A stretch of DNA of 64,000 nt from an uncultured Sphingomonas sp. (GCF_913062585.1 NZ_CAJXWX010000003.1:62001-126000), one strand, 5' to 3'. Positions 46,023 through 54,639 are shown, counted from the first letter of the stretch. Notes: generated by a model not told the origin, from the sequence alone. Made by a program: numbers and translations.

Positions 46023-48197
46023 TCATCCCTCGATCCGCGAGAAGTCCGCCACCGTGTGGACGGCGGCCCGGACACGCGCGAGCAGCGCGAGGCGCGTGGC
46101 CCGCTTGGCCGGGTCGGCATCGTTGACGGTCACATCGTCGAAGAACCGATCGATCGGCGCGCGAAGCGAGGCGAGCGCGGCCATGGCGGCCTCGAAATCC
46201 TCGGCCTGCACCGCTTGCGCAGCCTTCGGCTCGGCCGCGTCGAGCGCGGCGATCAGATCGGCCTCGGCGGGTTCGAGCGTATAGGTCGGCGCGGTCCATG
46301 CCTGGTCGCCCTCGACGCCTTCCTTCTTCAGGATGTTCGCGGCGCGCTTATACCCGGCGAGCAGGTTGGTGCCGTCGTCGGTGGTGACGAAGGCTTGCAG
46401 CGCGCTAACGCGGGCGAGCAGGCGGACGAGATCGTCCTCGCCGCCGAGCGCGAACACCGCGTCGATCAGATCGTGACGGACGCCCGCTTCGCGTTGCTGG
46501 ACCTTCAGGCGGTCGATGATGAAGTCCATCATCTCCGTCGAACCGTGATCGGCGTTACCCATGGCGCGGATCGTCGTCGGGTAGAAGGGCAGTCGCAGGC
46601 CGTTCTGCTGGATCGTGCTGGCGATACCCAGAGCGGCCCGGCGAAGGGCGAACGGATCTTTCGAGCCACTCGGCTTGAGCCCGACCATGAAGAACTGCGC
46701 CACGCTGTCGAGCTTATCCGCCAGCGCCACGGCCACCGTCACCGGCGCGGTCGGAACGTCATCCCCCTGCCCGACCGGCTTGTAGTGATCGCGAACCGCC
46801 TCGGCCACGCGCGGGTCTTCGCCCTGCGCAGCGGCATAGTAACCGCCCATCAGGCCCTGCAATTCGGGGAACTCGCCGACCATGCCGGTGACGAGATCGG
46901 CCTTCGCCAGATACGCGGCGCGCTCCGCCAGATCGGCAAGCCGCTCCCTCTCCCCATCGGGGAGAGGGCTGGGGTGAGGGGCCGACGCGGGCGAGGCGCT
47001 GCCGGGCTGCCCCTCACCCTCCCCACGGCCTTGCCGCGGGTCCCCTCCCTCTCCCCGGTGGGGAGAGGGCGTTGCGCCGACGATACCTTCTTCGACCAGC
47101 CAGCGGGCGAGCTTGGCCACCCGCTCGACCTTGTCGGCGACGGTGCCGAGCTTTTCGTGGAAGACGATCTTTTCCAGCTTGGGCCGCAGATCGTCGAGCT
47201 TGGTCTTCAGGTCGGTCTCGTAGAAGAAGCGCGCGTCGGACAGGCGGGCGGCTAGCACCTTGCCATTGCCCTCGACGATCTTCGCGCCGCCGTCGCTCGC
47301 CTCGATATTGGCGGTGCAGACGAAGGCGTTCGCCAGCTTGCCGTCGCTTGAGCGGCAGACGAAATATTTCTGGTTCACCCGCGCGGTGAGCTGGATGACC
47401 TCGGGCGGCACGTCGAGATAGGCTTCGTCGAAGCGGCCGAGCAGCGGCACCGGCCATTCGGTCAGCCCGGCATTTTCCGCGACCAGCCCTTCGTCCGCGA
47501 CCAGCTCAAGCCCAGCCTCGGCAGCCAGCGCGGCGGCGCGCGCGCGGATGATCGCGGCCCGCTCGTCCTGATCGACCAGCACCTTGGCGGCGCGTAGTTG
47601 CTCGACATAGGTGTCGGCGCCGGTCAGCACGATCTCGGCAGGCGCGTGGAAGCGATGGCCGCGCGTGACATTGCCGCTCGTAATCCCGGCGATTTCGAAC
47701 GGCACCACTTCGCCGCCGAACAGCGCGACGATGGCGTGCAGCGGGCGGACCCAGCGCATCGACTCGGTCGAGGCGGACTCGGCGCCCCAGCGCATCGACT
47801 TGGGCCAGGGGAAGGTGCGGACGATCGCGGGGATCGCCTCGGCCAGCACTTGCGCCGTCGCGCGGCCGGGCTTTTCGGTGATCGCGAAGAGCACGCCGTC
47901 GCGCTCGGTCAGTTGCTCGCGCGTCAGCCCGGTCTTGCGGAGGAAACCCTCCAGCGCCTGCGGCGGGGCGGAGGCACGCGGCCCCTTCACTTCTTCGGAC
48001 ACGGCCTCGGTCGCGGCGGGCAGGCCCTTGGCGATCAGCGCGAGGCGGCGCGGACCCGCATAGGTGACGATCTCACCCGCCGACAGCCCCGCCTTGGCGA
48101 GTTCGGCGGTGAACAGCTTGGCGAGGTTCTCCCGCGCCCCCGCCTGCATCCGGGCGGGGATTTCTTCGGAGCGGAGTTCGAGCAGAAAATCGGTCAT
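46023..48197 (-). CDS. glyS: Glycyl-tRNA synthetase beta subunit, with in-frame repeat insertion
   Basis: A 724-residue beta subunit of the alpha2beta2 enzyme that charges tRNA-Gly. The N-terminus [18 protein letters not shown] and the HD-like core AYLAKADLVTGMVGEFPELQGLMGGYYA are typical; the C-terminal anticodon-binding helices end TVADFSRIEG. Residues about 376-418 (VGATPSPHRGEGGDPRQG... to PLPDGERE) are low-complexity, Pro/Gly/Arg-rich, and are the translation of a palindromic repeat. Without them it would be near the usual length. The start overlaps the glyQ stop by one base. Confidence 0.95.
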   Translation of the reverse strand: MTDFLLELRSEEIPARMQAGARENLAKLFTAELAKAGLSAGEIVTYAGPRRLALIAKGLPAATEAVSEEVKGPRASAPPQALEGFLRKTGLTREQLTERDGVLFAITEKPGRATAQVLAEAIPAIVRTFPWPKSMRWGAESASTESMRWVRPLHAIVALFGGEVVPFEIAGITSGNVTRGHRFHAPAEIVLTGADTYVEQLRAAKVLVDQDERAAIIRARAAALAAEAGLELVADEGLVAENAGLTEWPVPLLGRFDEAYLDVPPEVIQLTARVNQKYFVCRSSDGKLANAFVCTANIEASDGGAKIVEGNGKVLAARLSDARFFYETDLKTKLDDLRPKLEKIVFHEKLGTVADKVERVAKLARWLVEEGIVGATPSPHRGEGGDPRQGRGEGEGQPGSASPASAPHPSPLPDGERERLADLAERAAYLAKADLVTGMVGEFPELQGLMGGYYAAAQGEDPRVAEAVRDHYKPVGQGDDVPTAPVTVAVALADKLDSVAQFFMVGLKPSGSKDPFALRRAALGIASTIQQNGLRLPFYPTTIRAMGNADHGSTEMMDFIIDRLKVQQREAGVRHDLIDAVFALGGEDDLVRLLARVSALQAFVTTDDGTNLLAGYKRAANILKKEGVEGDQAWTAPTYTLEPAEADLIAALDAAEPKAAQAVQAEDFEAAMAALASLRAPIDRFFDDVTVNDADPAKRATRLALLARVRAAVHTVADFSRIEG
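46945..47070. repeat. Palindromic repeat inserted in frame in glyS
   Basis: About 126 bp (42 codons). Outer hairpins are CCCTCTCCCCATCGGGGAGA and CCCTCTCCCCGGTGGGGAGA; the inner arms GGGGTGAGGGGC and GCCCCTCACCC pair across the centre. The arm units match the 24251-24297 palindrome. The insertion keeps the glyS frame and makes no stop codon. Confidence 0.9.
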
Positions 48198-49084
48198 CAC
48201 GCGGCCCAGCCGTTCTTGTCCATCCAGGCGCCGCACGCGCCCTTCGCCAGATCGCGGACGCGGCCCATATAGGCCTGGCGCTCCGCCACCGAAATCACGC
48301 CGCGCGCCTGCAGCAGGTTGAAGGTGTGGCTGGCCTTGATCGCCTGTTCATAGGCGGGGATGGGCAGCTTGGCCTCCAGGCAGCGTTCGCATTCCGCCGC
48401 CGCCTTCTTGAAGGCGTCGAACAGCGTGTCGGTGTCGGCGACCTCGAAATTCCAGGTCGACATCTGCTTCTCGTTTTCGAGAAACACGTCGCCGTAACTC
48501 ACGCCCGCATCGTTGAAACGCAGGTCGTACACATTGTCGACGTCCTGGATATACATGGCCAGGCGCTCAAGGCCGTAGGTCAGCTCGCCCGCGACCGGCT
48601 TCATGTCGTAACCGCCCATCTGCTGGAAATAGGTGAACTGCGTCACCTCCATCCCGTCGCACCAGACCTCCCAGCCCAGGCCCCAGGCGCCCAAGGTCGG
48701 GCTTTCCCAGTCATCCTCGACGAAGCGGATGTCGTGCTTGGCCATGTCCACGCCGATCGCGGCGAGGCTGCCCAGATACAGGTCCTGCAGGTCGGCGGGC
48801 GAGGGCTTCAGGATCACCTGATACTGGTAATAATGCTGGAGCCGGTTCGGGTTCTCGCCATAGCGGCCGTCGGTCGGGCGGCGGCAGGGCTGGACGAAGG
48901 CGGCGTTCCAGCTATCGGGGCCCAGCGCGCGCAGCGTGGTCGCGGGGTGAAAGGTGCCCGCCCCCATCTCCATGTCATAGGGTTGCAGGATCACGCATCC
49001 CCGCTCGCTCCAATAGTCATGGAGGGTGAGGATCATGCGCTGGAAGGAAAGTGGTCCTTCCGGGGGTCCGTTCCGGGTCTGCAT
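48197..49084 (-). CDS. glyQ: Glycyl-tRNA synthetase alpha subunit
   Basis: A 295-residue class II catalytic subunit. Typical stretches are [70 protein letters not shown] and [20 protein letters not shown]. The start ATG 49084 ([15 protein letters not shown]) is supported by family N-termini; an internal Met at the ILTLHDYW boundary is possible. It is the first gene of the glyQ-glyS operon. Its promoter region is shared with the divergent XRE operon. Confidence 0.96.
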   Translation of the reverse strand: MQTRNGPPEGPLSFQRMILTLHDYWSERGCVILQPYDMEMGAGTFHPATTLRALGPDSWNAAFVQPCRRPTDGRYGENPNRLQHYYQYQVILKPSPADLQDLYLGSLAAIGVDMAKHDIRFVEDDWESPTLGAWGLGWEVWCDGMEVTQFTYFQQMGGYDMKPVAGELTYGLERLAMYIQDVDNVYDLRFNDAGVSYGDVFLENEKQMSTWNFEVADTDTLFDAFKKAAAECERCLEAKLPIPAYEQAIKASHTFNLLQARGVISVAERQAYMGRVRDLAKGACGAWMDKNGWAA

Positions 49085-49172
49085 AACGCGGCAGGCTTTG
49101 GCTCATGCCCCCTTCGCGGTCAAGGCAAGCCGCCCCGCCCCGGATGCCGCCAGTCAGCCAAGCATGATATTT

Positions 49173-49251
49173 TGTCAGGCGTTGTTGACACAGTCGCGAC
49201 TCGCTGTCACTTTGTCATGGTTACCTGACATTAGGTCATGCACGGGTGACA
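49173..49251 (+). promoter_or_regulatory. Three TGTCA-N8-TGACA-type operator palindromes
   Basis: The sites are at 49173-49190 and 49213-49230 (both exact TGTCA-N8-TGACA) and 49234-49251 (GGTCA-N8-TGACA). An extra TGTCA half-site lies at 49205-49209. They fill the divergent region between glyQ and the XRE-regulator operon and end just before its ribosome site. Equal spacing in all three points to a dimeric repressor, plausibly the XRE protein itself. Confidence 0.75.
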
Positions 49252-49282
49252 AAGGGAGGTTGCCATGCAAAAGGAGGTGGAC

Positions 49283-49486
49283 ATGAAAAATCGCCTCAAG
49301 GTGCTGCGCGCCGAACGCAACTGGAGCCAGGCGGAACTCGCCGGGCGGCTGGACGTGTCGCGCCAGGCCGTCAACGCCATCGAAACGGGGAAATACGACC
49401 CGTCCCTGCCGCTCGCCTTCCGCATCGGGCGGCTGTTCGACATGCCGATCGAGGAGATTTTCGATGACGAGCATCATGGTGAGTGA
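49283..49486 (+). CDS. Small XRE-family transcriptional regulator
   Basis: A 67-residue single-domain helix-turn-helix protein (KNRLKVLRAERNWSQAELAGRLDVSRQAVNAIETGKYDPS), with the recognition helix in SRQAVNAIE and a C-terminal FDMPIEEIF dimer helix. This compact group often regulates adjacent membrane-protein genes. AAGGAGG six bases before ATG 49283 marks the start; ATG 49265 also has a GGGAGG and would add six residues. It overlaps the next gene by 23 bp. Confidence 0.9.
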   Translation: MKNRLKVLRAERNWSQAELAGRLDVSRQAVNAIETGKYDPSLPLAFRIGRLFDMPIEEIFDDEHHGE

Positions 49487-49910
49487 GGGTACCGGATGGG
49501 GCGAGAGCCGCGAAGCCGCGCGTACGACGCGCCGGAAGCGACGGCGAATGCTGCTGGTCGCCGTGGCGATCTTGCTCGTGGTCGGCCTGCCGTTTCTGGA
49601 AGGGTTTATCGATGGGTTGTTCCATCTTCCCCGCGTATCCGCGCCACGGCCCCTGGCCCAGATCACAGCGGCCGTCATCCTGATCCTCGGGGGCATCATG
49701 ACGTGGCGCAACTGGCGCGAAACCGACGAAATGCAACGGCGGCTGGCAATCGAGACATGGGCCGTGATCGGACTGGCCAACTTCGTCCTGCACCCGGTGC
49801 TGACGATCATCGGCGCGCAGATGCATCAGGCGGATTTCGAAAACTCCAGTTGGGGCATCGCGATCCTGATCGGCTTGGCCTTCTATTTCGTCCGGAGGGT
49901 GCGGTCATGA
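49464..49910 (+). CDS. Hypothetical three- or four-helix membrane protein
   Basis: A 148-residue protein. A basic N-terminus (ARTTRRKRRRM) is followed by hydrophobic helices (LLVAVAILLVVGLPFLEGFI, AQITAAVILILGGIMTW, WAVIGLANFVLHPVLTIIG, WGIAILIGLAFYFV). The segment TWRNWRETDEMQRRLAIETW resembles membrane proteins that accompany small XRE regulators. GAGGAG seven bases before ATG 49464 supports this start inside the regulator gene, so translation is coupled. Function unknown. Confidence 0.8.
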   Translation: MTSIMVSEGTGWGESREAARTTRRKRRRMLLVAVAILLVVGLPFLEGFIDGLFHLPRVSAPRPLAQITAAVILILGGIMTWRNWRETDEMQRRLAIETWAVIGLANFVLHPVLTIIGAQMHQADFENSSWGIAILIGLAFYFVRRVRS

Positions 49911-50098
49911 GCCGCCGTCTGACCCGCGCAGTCATCGGGAGCGGCATCGCGCTGTCGCTGCTCGGCTGGGGGGCCGGACAGGTGGGCGAGGTCACGTTCG
50001 ACACGCTTCGTCCCAACATCCGCGCCGCTACCGCCGCCGCCCATAGCGCGCAAATGCCCGCTTTTTCCGTCCATCTTTCTATCGAGGTGCGGCCATGA
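49907..50098 (+). CDS. Hypothetical 63-residue membrane-anchored protein
   Basis: Starts MSRRLTRAVIGSGIALSLLGWG: a basic N-terminus, then one hydrophobic helix, then a polar, probably periplasmic tail (about 40 residues). It overlaps both neighbours by four bases (ATGA), so it belongs to the four-gene XRE operon. No family recognised. The helix could also be an uncleaved signal anchor. Confidence 0.7.
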   Translation: MSRRLTRAVIGSGIALSLLGWGAGQVGEVTFDTLRPNIRAATAAAHSAQMPAFSVHLSIEVRP

Positions 50099-50538
50099 CC
50101 GATTTATCCCAACGCGACAGCCGTGGCCCCAGCGAGCGCGCCAATCACCGTCTGGTCGCCATCTCGGGCGCCGTCGGCGGCATCATGGGCCTGTCCATGG
50201 CTCTCGTGGCGATCCTTTCCGCCCCGGCGGGAATGAAGCCCAGCACAGTGAACATGTGGACGTCGCCATTGCCGCTCTGGTTCGCGATCCTCATGGCACT
50301 GATGTGGGGCGTCGTGGTGCCGATCATTTCCTGGCGCTGGCACCGGGTGGTCGATGAGCATGAGAGCCGCGCCTATCGCGACGGCGCGCTGGCGGCCTTC
50401 TATGTCGTCGGCCTGGGCGCCCCTGTCTGGTGGTTCCTGTGGCGCGGCGGCGTGCTGCCGCCCCTTCAGGTCGAATGGATGTACGGCGCGCTGATGGCGA
50501 GTTGCGGCATCGTCTGGATGTGGCGCAAATATGCCTGA
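50095..50538 (+). CDS. Hypothetical four-helix membrane protein
   Basis: A 147-residue inner-membrane protein. Helices are near AISGAVGGIMGLSMALVAIL, LPLWFAILMALMWGVVVPII, GALAAFYVVGLGAPVWWFLW and MYGALMASCGIVWMW. A basic/acidic loop SWRWHRVVDEHESRAYRDG lies between helices 2 and 3. It starts within the previous gene's stop (ATGA) and ends the operon. The ladder of overlaps shows these membrane proteins are made together under the XRE regulator. Function unknown. Confidence 0.78.
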   Translation: MTDLSQRDSRGPSERANHRLVAISGAVGGIMGLSMALVAILSAPAGMKPSTVNMWTSPLPLWFAILMALMWGVVVPIISWRWHRVVDEHESRAYRDGALAAFYVVGLGAPVWWFLWRGGVLPPLQVEWMYGALMASCGIVWMWRKYA

Positions 50539-50587
50539 GCTTTCCCTTCTTCTCTCCGGCCCCTTCCTTTTCCGAAAGCCCGATCCC

Positions 50588-51487
50588 ATGAAGACGATCA
50601 TGAAAGCCGCCCTCACCTCGCTCGCGCTGATGCTGGCGCTGCCCGCCTGTGCCCAGAGCAAGCCCGCGTCGAACCCCAATGACGCCGACCCCGCGCTCTG
50701 GGTGGTCAAGGATGCCGACACCACCATCTATCTGTTTGGCACCATCCATGTGCTGAAGCCCGGCCTGAGCTGGTTCGACGAGGCGGTGAAGACCGCCTTC
50801 GACAAGTCCGACCAGCTGATGCTGGAGATGGTGCAGCCCGACCAGGCGACGATGCAGCAGATCGTGCTGAAGAACGGCATCATCACCACCGGCCCGACGC
50901 TGACCGAACAGCTGCCCGCCGACAAGCGCGGCGCATATTTGAAGGCAGTGACCGACCTGGGCGCCGATCCGCGCAACTTCGACCGGATGAAGCCCTGGCT
51001 GGCGGGCGTAACCCTGTCGCTCGCCCCGATCCAAAAGCTGGGTTACGACCCGGAAAATGGGCCGGAGAAGGTGCTCGCCGACGCGGCCAAGGCGGCGAAC
51101 AAGCCCGTCGCCGGGCTGGAGACCGCCGAGCAGCAGATCGGCTTCTTCAACGGCCTGTCGCAAAAGGCGCAGATCGAGTTCCTGACCTCGACCGTCGAGG
51201 ACCTGCCCAAGGCGGGCGAGGAAATGGCCGAGATGGTCGACGAATGGGCCAAGGGCGACCCCGATGCGCTGGCCCGGACGATGAACGAGAGCCTGAAGGA
51301 CTCGCCCGAGGTCGCGAAGACCCTGCTGACCGACCGCAACGCGCGCTGGGCGACCTGGATCAAGCAGCGCATGGCCAAGCCCGGCACCGTCTTCATCGCG
51401 GTCGGCGCGGGCCATCTGGCCGGCAACGACAGCGTCCAGGCGCAGCTCGCCAAGCTGGGTATCAAGGCGCAACGCATCGCCTATTGA
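50588..51487 (+). CDS. TraB/GumN family protein (putative lipoprotein)
   Basis: A 299-residue envelope protein. The signal ends [11 protein letters not shown], a possible lipobox with Cys20. The TraB/GumN domain shows [19 protein letters not shown] and the C-terminal [19 protein letters not shown], with two conserved GxxH elements that may bind metal, as in the Tiki/TraB fold. It is a possible metalloprotease; substrates are unknown. The in-frame ATG 50531 would add 19 residues that spoil the signal peptide. Confidence 0.85.
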   Translation: MKTIMKAALTSLALMLALPACAQSKPASNPNDADPALWVVKDADTTIYLFGTIHVLKPGLSWFDEAVKTAFDKSDQLMLEMVQPDQATMQQIVLKNGIITTGPTLTEQLPADKRGAYLKAVTDLGADPRNFDRMKPWLAGVTLSLAPIQKLGYDPENGPEKVLADAAKAANKPVAGLETAEQQIGFFNGLSQKAQIEFLTSTVEDLPKAGEEMAEMVDEWAKGDPDALARTMNESLKDSPEVAKTLLTDRNARWATWIKQRMAKPGTVFIAVGAGHLAGNDSVQAQLAKLGIKAQRIAY

Positions 51488-51618
51488 TCGCGGACAGGGC
51501 GGGGAGCCCCCGCCTTGCCTTTCGGGCGCATCTCCGCTATGCGCGCCGGCTTCCGGTCATGGTCATCCCTGGAGGCGTGGTCGGAAGCCTATATCCATTT
51601 TGTTTCGGAGTTACTGGA

Positions 51619-52233
51619 ATGAGCGACACCCTTACGCTCGCCGCCGAGACGCGCGATCAGGTTGGCAAGGGAGCCTCCCGTTCGCTGCGTCGTGAAGGCC
51701 GCGTCCCCGCCGTGATCTATGGCCAGAACAAGGCCGCCGCGTCGATCCATCTCGAAGAGAAGGCCCTCGTCAAGGCGCTGATGACCGGTCATTTCTTCAC
51801 CTCGGTCATCATGGTGGACGGCCAGCGTACGCTGGCGAAGGACGTCGCGTTCCATCCCGTCACCGACCGCCCGCTGCACGTCGACTTCCTGCGCATCGGC
51901 GAGCATGAGACCGTCACGGTCGCCGTGCCCGTCGTGTTCACCGACGAAGACGAGAGCGGCGTGAAGCAGGGCGGCGTTCTGAACGTCACCCGCCACGAGA
52001 TCGAGCTGGTCGTCGACGCCGCCAACATCCCGACCGAGATCACCGTCTCGCTCAAGGGCGTGGCCGTGGGCGACTCGATCCACATCTCGGACGTGAAGCT
52101 GCCCAAGGGCGCCGAGCCCGCCATCGACGACCGCGACTTCGCGATCGCCACCATCGTTCCGCCGACGGTCCCGACCGCCGCGGACGAAGCGGCCGACGCC
52201 GAGGCGCAGGCCGAAGGTTCGGAAGAGGCCTGA
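51619..52233 (+). CDS. rplY: 50S ribosomal protein L25 / general stress protein Ctc
   Basis: A 204-residue 5S-rRNA-binding protein of the long CTC type. The L25 domain is [28 protein letters not shown]...HVDFLRI, followed by the C-terminal beta domain [47 protein letters not shown] and an acidic Ala/Glu tail. GGAG before ATG 51619 sets the start. An intrinsic terminator follows. No pth gene is adjacent, unlike in many bacteria. Confidence 0.96.
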   Translation: MSDTLTLAAETRDQVGKGASRSLRREGRVPAVIYGQNKAAASIHLEEKALVKALMTGHFFTSVIMVDGQRTLAKDVAFHPVTDRPLHVDFLRIGEHETVTVAVPVVFTDEDESGVKQGGVLNVTRHEIELVVDAANIPTEITVSLKGVAVGDSIHISDVKLPKGAEPAIDDRDFAIATIVPPTVPTAADEAADAEAQAEGSEEA

Positions 52234-52267
52234 TCCGGCCTCGCTTCCCCGATCGGGTGAGCGAACG

Positions 52268-52306
52268 AAAAAGGGGCAGGTGGCGGCGACGCCCCTGCCC
52301 TTTTTT
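52268..52306 (+). terminator. Intrinsic terminator after rplY
   Basis: A stem AAAAAGGGGCAGG / CCTGCCCTTTTTT of about 12-13 bp with one G-U pair is followed by TTTTTT. Confidence 0.88.
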
Positions 52307-52329
52307 ATGCCCTGTCCAAATCCTCTCTA

Positions 52330-52513
52330 AGCTGGACTTGGGAGGGGGTGTGCGAGCGAAATTGTGCCTCCGGCACAATCTTGGCTTGCCGGGGGCAAGC
52401 CGAAGCTCGCGCACACGCCAGCGATGGCGGAGAGGCAGGACGGATAGGGCCCTGCCCCTCCACCACGCCCTACGGGCGCGGTCCCCCTCCCCATCTGACG
52501 ATGGGGAGGAATG
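52330..52513. repeat. Palindromic repeat with embedded three-stem element
   Basis: The outer part matches the CCCCTCC-rich family (GGGAGGGGG ... CCCCTCCCC, and ATCTGACGAT hairpin at the end). Inside is a distinct fold at 52348-52416: outer arms GTGTGCGAGC and GCTCGCGCACAC enclose hairpins ATTGTGCC/GGCACAAT (52361-52379) and GGCTTGCC/GGCAAGCC (52383-52401). No coding frame is convincing here. Confidence 0.75.
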
Positions 52514-52520
52514 GCAAAGG

Positions 52521-52549
52521 GGCCGCCGAACCTTTCGGTCCGGCGGCCC
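52521..52549 (-). terminator. Hairpin downstream of the EF-hand gene
   Basis: A 9-bp GGGCCGCCG/CGGCGGCCC stem lies just after the EF-hand gene stop on the minus strand. The following CCTTTGCC has no real T-run, so termination efficiency is uncertain. Confidence 0.5.
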
Positions 52550-52606
52550 ACCCATCCCCGCTCAGGGATGGCTCAGGACGGAGGGAAGTCCGTCATGTCA
52601 GGTCGA

Positions 52607-53065
52607 TCAGCCCTGACCCTGGCTCAGAAAGCCCGTCAGCTCGGTCTTGGACACTTCCTTGTCCTTGTCGGTGTCCGCCTGGGCGAAGGCGCTGCCGACC
52701 CACTTCTTGGTCGCGGGCGATTCCGCCTTGGTCGAGGGATCGGTCTGCGACTTCAGCGCGACCATCCACTGGGCGAACTCGGCCTTGTTGAGCTTGCCGT
52801 CACCGTCCTTGTCATAGGTCGGGAATTGCGTGTCGACGACTTGCGCGATCTGGCTGCCGGTCGCCTGGACCTGGCCTTCGGCTGGCGCTGACTGGGTCGG
52901 CGCGGCGGGCTCGGCCGTGGGCTGCGCAGTCTGCATCGGATCCGCCGTGGTTGCGGGGGCCTTTTGCGGCGCAGCACCTGTGGTCTGGCCGGGCGCAGGC
53001 GTCACCTGCGCAAGCACCGGGGCAGACGCCATCATCGCGGCGCCAAGAAAAGCATATTTCATCAT
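52607..53065 (-). CDS. Secreted EF-hand calcium-binding protein
   Basis: A 152-residue exported protein. The signal peptide (MKYAFLGAAMMASAPVLAQ) precedes a Pro/Ala/Thr-rich linker (residues 21-70) and two EF-hands: loop 1 DKDGDGKLNKAEF (85-97, canonical) and loop 2 DTDKDKEVSKTEL (131-143, lacking the usual Gly at position 6). It is periplasmic and may sense or buffer calcium. The start has two adjacent ATGs after GGGAGAG. Confidence 0.85.
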   Translation of the reverse strand: MMKYAFLGAAMMASAPVLAQVTPAPGQTTGAAPQKAPATTADPMQTAQPTAEPAAPTQSAPAEGQVQATGSQIAQVVDTQFPTYDKDGDGKLNKAEFAQWMVALKSQTDPSTKAESPATKKWVGSAFAQADTDKDKEVSKTELTGFLSQGQG

Positions 53066-53279
53066 CTCGTCTCTCCCTTACTCTGGTTCGATCGATGACT
53101 GTGATGGCGGGTCACGCATCCACAACGTTAGTGATACGATTCCGTTCAACATTATGCCATATGGGTATTGCATCTTCGGATTTGAAGGCTCGGCTCGTCC
53201 CTGCTAACGGCACGGCACACCGTGATTCCAAGAGGGGATGCACGGTCGCCCGTGCCGATTCCACGACCAGAGGTGCCCC

Positions 53280-54596
53280 ATGATTCCGCGCTATTCCCGA
53301 GCCCCCATGACCCGGATCTGGGATCCGCAGACCCGTTTCCGCATCTGGTTCGAGATCGAAGCGCACGCCACCGATGCATTGGCCGAGCTGGGCGTCGTGC
53401 CGAAGGAAGCCGCCGCGCGTATCTGGGAAGCCGACAAGGCGGCGGGCGATTTCGACATCGACCGCATCGATTCGATCGAGGCGGAGACCAAGCACGACGT
53501 CATCGCCTTCCTGACCCATGTCGCCGAGCGGACCGGGCCGGAAGCGCGCTTCCTGCACCAGGGCATGACCTCGTCCGACGTGCTCGACACCTGCCTGGCG
53601 GTGCAGCTGGCGCGCGCCTCGGACATCCTGATCGAGGATCTCGACGCGCTGCTCGCCGTCATCAAGCGCCGTGCGTACGAGCATAAGCTGACTCCGACCA
53701 TCGGCCGCAGCCATGGCATCCATGCCGAGCCGGTCACCTTCGGCCTGAAGCTGGCGCAAGCCTATGCCGAGTTCGACCGCAACCGCGCCCGCCTGGTCGC
53801 GGCACGCGCCGACATCGCCACCTGCGCGATCTCGGGCGCGGTCGGCACCTTCGCGAACATCGACCCGCGCGTCGAAGCCCATGTCGCCGAGAAGATGGGC
53901 CTGACCGTCGAGCCCGTCTCGACCCAGGTCATCCCGCGCGACCGCCATGCGATGTTCTTCGCCACGCTGGGCGTCATCGCCAGCTCGATCGAGCGGCTGG
54001 CGACCGAGGTCCGCCACCTGCAGCGCACCGAGGTTCTAGAGGCCGAGGAATATTTCTCGCCCGGCCAGAAGGGTTCGTCGGCGATGCCGCACAAGCGCAA
54101 CCCGGTGCTGACCGAAAACCTGACCGGCCTCGCCCGCATGGTGCGCGGTTACGTGACGCCTGCGCTGGAGAATGTTGCGCTGTGGCATGAGCGCGACATC
54201 AGCCACTCCTCGGTCGAGCGCTATATCGGCCCCGACGCGACCATCACCCTCGACTTCGCGCTGGCCCGCCTGACCGGCGTGATCGACAAGCTGGTCGTCT
54301 ATCCGGCGCGGATGGAGAAGAACCTCAACAAGATGGGCGGCCTCGTCCATTCGCAGCGGGTGCTGCTGGCGCTGACCCAGGCGGGCGTGAGCCGCGAGGA
54401 CAGCTATCGCCTGGTCCAGCGCAACGCGATGAAGGTGTGGGAGTCGGACGGCGAATTGTCGCTGATGGAGCTGCTCAAGGCGGATGCGGACGTGACCGCG
54501 GCGCTGTCGCCGGAGGAGATCGAGGCGCGGTTCGACCTCGATTATCACTACAAGAATGTCGACGCGATTTTCGCGCGGGTGTTCGGGGAAGCGTGA
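53280..54596 (+). CDS. purB: Adenylosuccinate lyase
   Basis: A 438-residue fumarase/aspartase-fold enzyme that acts twice in purine synthesis (SAICAR to AICAR, and adenylosuccinate to AMP). The signature SSAMPHKRNPV is at 266-276; the catalytic His lies in TIGRSHGIHAEPVTFG, and HQGMTSSDVLDTCLA is also conserved. The start at 53280 follows AGAGGT and matches MIPRYSR family N-termini. An 8-bp inverted repeat (CGGCACGG 53208-53215 / CCGTGCCG 53250-53257) lies in its leader. Confidence 0.96.
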   Translation: MIPRYSRAPMTRIWDPQTRFRIWFEIEAHATDALAELGVVPKEAAARIWEADKAAGDFDIDRIDSIEAETKHDVIAFLTHVAERTGPEARFLHQGMTSSDVLDTCLAVQLARASDILIEDLDALLAVIKRRAYEHKLTPTIGRSHGIHAEPVTFGLKLAQAYAEFDRNRARLVAARADIATCAISGAVGTFANIDPRVEAHVAEKMGLTVEPVSTQVIPRDRHAMFFATLGVIASSIERLATEVRHLQRTEVLEAEEYFSPGQKGSSAMPHKRNPVLTENLTGLARMVRGYVTPALENVALWHERDISHSSVERYIGPDATITLDFALARLTGVIDKLVVYPARMEKNLNKMGGLVHSQRVLLALTQAGVSREDSYRLVQRNAMKVWESDGELSLMELLKADADVTAALSPEEIEARFDLDYHYKNVDAIFARVFGEA

Positions 54597-54639
54597 TGTT
54601 GGGGGGAGTTCCGGCGGCGGCATGTTTTGCCGAACCGTA

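Noticed and set aside
50531..50587. Earlier start ATG 50531 for the TraB/GumN gene
   Set aside because: It adds a polar segment before the lipoprotein signal and overlaps the upstream stop; [11 protein letters not shown] at 50588 is a better signal start.
51244..51618. 125-residue N-terminal extension of rplY
   Set aside because: It lies inside the TraB/GumN gene in another frame; L25 starts at [13 protein letters not shown] after a good GGAG site.
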